Origin: Brachionus plicatilis
Lineage: Eukaryota > Rotifera > Eurotatoria > Ploima > Brachionidae
DNA: 48,040 nt
Reading direction: 5' to 3'
NCBI GenBank assembly: GCA_010279815.1
Contig: QEOQ01000059.1
Span: forward strand, 92,853 to 140,892
Shown here: one piece after another, positions 44,646-48,040 of the stretch
Layout of the letters: the number at the start of each line of letters is the position of its first letter
Position numbering within the stretch: position 1 is the stretch's first letter
Notes under the pieces: model-generated
Told to the model about the DNA's origin: nothing
Databases searched by the model: none
What the model saw: the letters and a program-made list of their open reading frames with translations, nothing else
Position numbers and translations under genes: made by a program

Positions 44646-45086
44646 AGAGTTTTCTTCACTTTAAAAATGAATATTTATTTAATTTTTAATTAAATTTTAT
44701 AAATCAATTTTTATAAAATATTAAGAAAAGTGATAGAATTAAAAAATAGAAGGATGAAATTTTTTTTTTCTTATTTTAGTGAACAATTTTCTAGCAAGTT
44801 GAAAAATATTATAGAAAAAAGAATCGACTTTTAAAAAAGTATCTAAAAATAAATAAAAAAATTCAGCCTAAGCCAACTTTTGCCAGTCCATTTACCCCTC
44901 ATCTTCGCTTTCAAGCAATACTACTTATAAATTTATTTTAAAAAGTCTGGTTTAAAAGTTAATATTAAATTAAAATATTTAAATAGAGCCTAATTATTTT
45001 CAAGTCCTAAATTTAACAACATCAAAACAAAACAAAAAATTACTTACCTCGCTAATCATTAAAATCTGATGAACGGCACCGGCTCG
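44646..45086. repeat. Duplicated blocks D and B, second copies
   Basis: 44646-44697 matches 31731-31790, and 44703-45086 matches 30478-30864. In the first locus B lies before A, C and D; here it follows C and D directly. The junction D/B is at AAATTTTATAAATCAATTTT. Confidence 0.85.
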
Positions 45087-45242
45087 AACATGCCCTAGGG
45101 TTCTGACTCAAGTAGACTTGCTGGGCCGAATCGTAGTCGTGCATGTTTCCTGCTGGTGGCTCCGCACCATGACTCATGTACATGTGTTGGCGCTAATTGC
45201 CGCCGCCCGCTTGTTGCTGTGTCGACTGGTTCTCTGTCTGAT
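45087..45242 (-). pseudogene. Gln/Gly/Ala-rich exon-like piece with a stop
   Basis: Minus strand: QTENQSTQQQAGGGN, a TAG, then RQHMYMSHGAEPPAGNMHDY, then DSAQQVYLSQNP, ending at the edge of duplicated block B. It is GC-richer than its flanks. The low-complexity Gln and Gly content recalls transactivation regions of transcription factors, but no domain is visible. The TAG makes it non-functional in this frame. Confidence 0.35.
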
Positions 45243-45249
45243 ATTTTAT

Positions 45250-46198
45250 TTTAATTAAATAATTTTTTTGAAATTATGTAATATATGGACATGCCGCGTC
45301 CCCATTTTTTTTTTCAAAAGAATTAAACATGCTTGAGATAATTATTTATTTCAAATTCGAGTGCAAAATTAAACACTTTGTTTTGCATTGAGTGGACATA
45401 TATTTTGTCTTTTATTTATAATTTCTCAATTCACAAGATATTATGGCTAGTTCTGTGAAATTAAAAATTTTTAAAATTAAATTTAAATTGATTTAGATTA
45501 AAAATTTTTTTAATTTTGATCAATTTTTTTATCATTTGCTACTCTTATGCCAAGAGCACGCGTTGCTTTTATTGATTTATTGAACGTGTTGCAATCTATA
45601 TTCGCAATATACGCGCTGTGATAGTTAGAAACACAGTGTTCTAATTAACTAGGCGATATTTAATTTGATTTCTAAAATTTTCCATTATTAATAAAATAAG
45701 TATAGAACTAAAATTAATTCATACTTCTTCAGTAGACCATTAAGTCTTTGATTTTAAGTAGATTTTTTGGATAATCTTTTAATATTAAAAGAAAATAATT
45801 ACTAAAATGATTTTTATTTTTTATAAAATCTTCTCACTCATAATTAGAATTCATTTAAAATGATTTAATGTGATTTTTGGCTAAAAATTTTCTATTTTTC
45901 CAAAATTAAGCTTCAATTCGCACACACTTTTTACAAATTTAAAATTTCAATTTATCAATTTTCTATCTACTTTAAATAAATAAATAAAATTTCTACAGAC
46001 TAACTCCTACTAACTTCATATAGGAATCTTAATTAAGTATTGTATTTGTATATATCTGTGAATAAAGCTTAACAGATGGAGTTATTCTAAATTTTTTTTT
46101 TAATTTAAGGCTAAAATTACAATAAAAACTAATAAAATATTATATATATATTGTTGGCGGTTCTGTAAGCTTAGGCTGATTTTGAAATTGCTTGAAAC
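45250..46198. other. AT-rich stretch; possible LTR scrap at its right edge
   Basis: No gene. TGTTGGCGGTTCTGTAAGCTT at 46152-46172 matches the LTR-like start beside the gypsy relic at 15.7 kb. A GAATAAAGCTTAACAG block at 46060-46076 could be the tail of the same LTR family. Confidence 0.35.
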
Positions 46199-46579
46199 TT
46201 ATAGCCCATTATTTAATTTTACACAATTAAAGCTTTCAATTTTTTTTCAAATTTATGTTTTACAGATAATTTTTAGTTGGACATGTCACTTTGGTATACA
46301 TGTCGGATGGCTTCAAAGTTGCTAAATTCTTTTTCAATAGACGACTGAGGCAAAAGTTTAAATTCTAATTAAAACATTTTTATTTTATTCAAATTGAATT
46401 TTTAATCAAATCTATTTTTTTCCTTAACAATTTTCTTGTTATTTTTTTTTTGCCTAAATCAAAATTTACTTTGATTTTGTTTTATTTCTGCTGTTTAAAA
46501 GCAAGTTTTTGCTCTTTTCCTGCTAAGTTTAGAAAAAGTTTAAAATACTTACAATTTTTTTTTACTTTGACTGATTTTT
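46199..46579. repeat. Duplicated block A, second copy
   Basis: This block matches 31062-31439 with few differences. Its right edge at 46579 is the point where HAP2-like coding sequence begins, so a duplication breakpoint lies at or inside the 5' end of that gene. Confidence 0.85.
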
Positions 46580-48040
46580 CGTTTTGCAATATAAATCGTT
46601 TGAGACTTAAGAATAACGACTCTTTTATTATAACAAAGAACGAAGTCTGGCCCAATAACATGGTTTACAAACTCTATCAAACTAAAAGTCAAATTTTTTA
46701 TCTGGTATATTAATTTGTTAAATTTGAAAAAAAATTATTTCTGGTTTTATCAAATTTTATTTTCAAGGGAGAATTCCGAAATCCATCAAAAATAAATATT
46801 TGCTACAAAAATAATGAAAACAAATTTTGTCCGTGTGAAAATGAGTGCAAACAATGTAGTAGCAAAACAGGATCAGAAAAAATAGTTCGAGCAGTTGTTC
46901 TTGAAGACGAACTTGAAAGTAAACATTGTACAAACGAATTCTATAGTGCATATGATTTTAAAAATATTCCCATAGGTAATTTCAATTTAAATTATTTTAT
47001 TTATTTTTTGCCTAAAAATTAATTACTAAGCTATTTCATTTATGAATCAAAATTTGGACAAAAATAAAAAAACCTACAACAGAAAAGATGTCTTAAAACA
47101 GCAAATAGATTATTATGAATTCAATATTAATTTTATGCCCAAACTTTGTCTAGAAAGTGTCTTTGAAAAAGAAAATTTTTTCATCTATTTACATTTGGAC
47201 AATACTTTTTCAGCTTCAATGACTAATTTATTTAGATTCAAAAAATTTCATTTTTTTCTTTATGAAATAAAATCAAATATCGAACATTCAATTCATTCAA
47301 AAACATTCTTTGATGCTAAATTAGCAGCATTTTTTAAAAAAAGTATAAATTTTAATGAAAAATTAGTTCAAATTCCTATCCATCATAGGAAGCTTTTTTT
47401 AATTGAAGTAATCAAGAATTTTTTTTATTAATGAACAAAAATAATATATGACTAATTAAAAGTTCAAAACAGAAGCCAAAACTTTAATATGTCCAAAGCA
47501 AAATATGTGCATCGATTAGAGTTCAATAAACAATCAGGCCCAGTGTGTTGACAACGAATTGTGTACGAAATGGTTGTATATCGTAAGAATAACTAGAAGG
47601 ATAAATGGATCAACATGTGAAATTAAGAATTTAGTTTGGAAATCTTTTGGAGAACTGATTCGACCATCTGATAACCAAAATCTTGATTTGACTCCAATAA
47701 ATTTATATGGTGTCAAAGTATCGAACAATTTCGACGTGAACAATTTAAAACTGCCAATTGATTTTTTTGAGTTAAATTTAAAAAATTTTGAGCCTAATCA
47801 AAACTTTAATGATCTTTGGCCTTTATTTATTATTTTAATATCGATTCTGATAATTTTATTAGTATTTTTTGTTTTTATTTACTACCAAAGTATCTTAATC
47901 AGCCGTATGATTTTAATTTTTTTTCAAATTTTCTTTATTAATTAATTTTTTCATTTAGTTTTCAGAACAAAATCAACCAACATAGTTTTTTATTTATCAA
48001 TCAATATAAGTTTGGAAAATCAGAATATTTTAAGTGATAT
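46580..48040 (+). CDS. HAP2: HAP2/GCS1-like gamete fusogen, partial (runs off window)
   Basis: HAP2/GCS1 is a class II fusogen that merges gamete membranes. Exons: up to 46704, 46768-46975, 47031-47407, 47520-47904 and 47959 to the edge; every GT-AG junction keeps frame. Visible order: FIITKNEVWPNNMVYKLYQT, then a Cys cluster (NKFCPCENECKQC, then KHCTNEFYSAYDF), then a long beta-rich exon. KWLYIVRITRRINGSTCEIK and NLVWKSFGE follow. The last block parallels the HAP2 signature 'WMLLERVRFTLDGLECNKIGVGYEAF', and LYGVKVSNNF parallels its following 'LPLYGLEGRF'. The CPC cluster also falls at the expected place. A hydrophobic stretch (WPLFIILISILIILLVFFVF) near 47820-47880 is either a transmembrane helix, arriving earlier than usual, or translated intron. 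The 5' end is not visible: the duplicated block A adjoins it. Confidence 0.6.

Overview
The window is about 48 kb of very AT-rich eukaryotic DNA, roughly three quarters A+T by eye. Genes are split by tiny GT-AG introns of about 45-115 bp. The gene content (nitric oxide synthase, Nup85, TAO-type kinase, HAP2/GCS1, histone H2B, TUTase-like proteins) points to an invertebrate metazoan. AT richness, tiny introns and the mix of Penelope-like, Helentron-like, MULE, gypsy, CR1-like and hAT-MITE relics would suit a small aquatic invertebrate such as a rotifer. That placement is only an inference. All families were recognised by eye from motifs; no search was run.

Left part (1-8.8 kb): the 3' half of a nitric oxide synthase gene (+), whose exons join in frame except for one frameshift; a MULE transposase scrap; a Helentron-type PIF1 helicase with a C-terminal endonuclease-like domain (-), interrupted by a single in-frame TAA and cut off at its N-terminus; and a fragment of a ubiquitin-specific protease (+).

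8.85-14.7 kb: a giant inverted repeat. Two near-identical 2,304-bp arms flank a 1,238-bp spacer that carries a hAT-like MITE with a perfect 8-bp target duplication. This is either a foldback-type element, an inverted duplication or an assembly artefact.

15-26 kb: gypsy RNase H remnant, a small coiled-coil gene, a broken histone H2B copy, and a nested repeat cluster. The cluster is a Penelope-like element (GIY-YIG domain plus a hammerhead-ribozyme-like 3' end) invaded by a foldback MITE and abutting a dead CR1/jockey-type LINE. It lies just downstream of a truncated Nup85 gene (-).

27-37 kb: a MULE fragment and two paralogous, multi-exon TUTase/poly(A)-polymerase-like genes (-) that share an intron position but have lost different catalytic residues. 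Between them are exon-like pieces, including a TAO-kinase exon with a ruined glycine loop.

37-48 kb: dispersed repeats, several unrecognised minus-strand exons, and a shuffled second copy of the 30.5-31.8 kb block. This copy has two MITEs inserted at one 8-bp target whose empty site survives in the first copy. At the right edge is the start of a HAP2/GCS1-like gamete-fusogen gene (+), which runs off the window. No rRNA, tRNA, CRISPR array or bacterial operon was seen.
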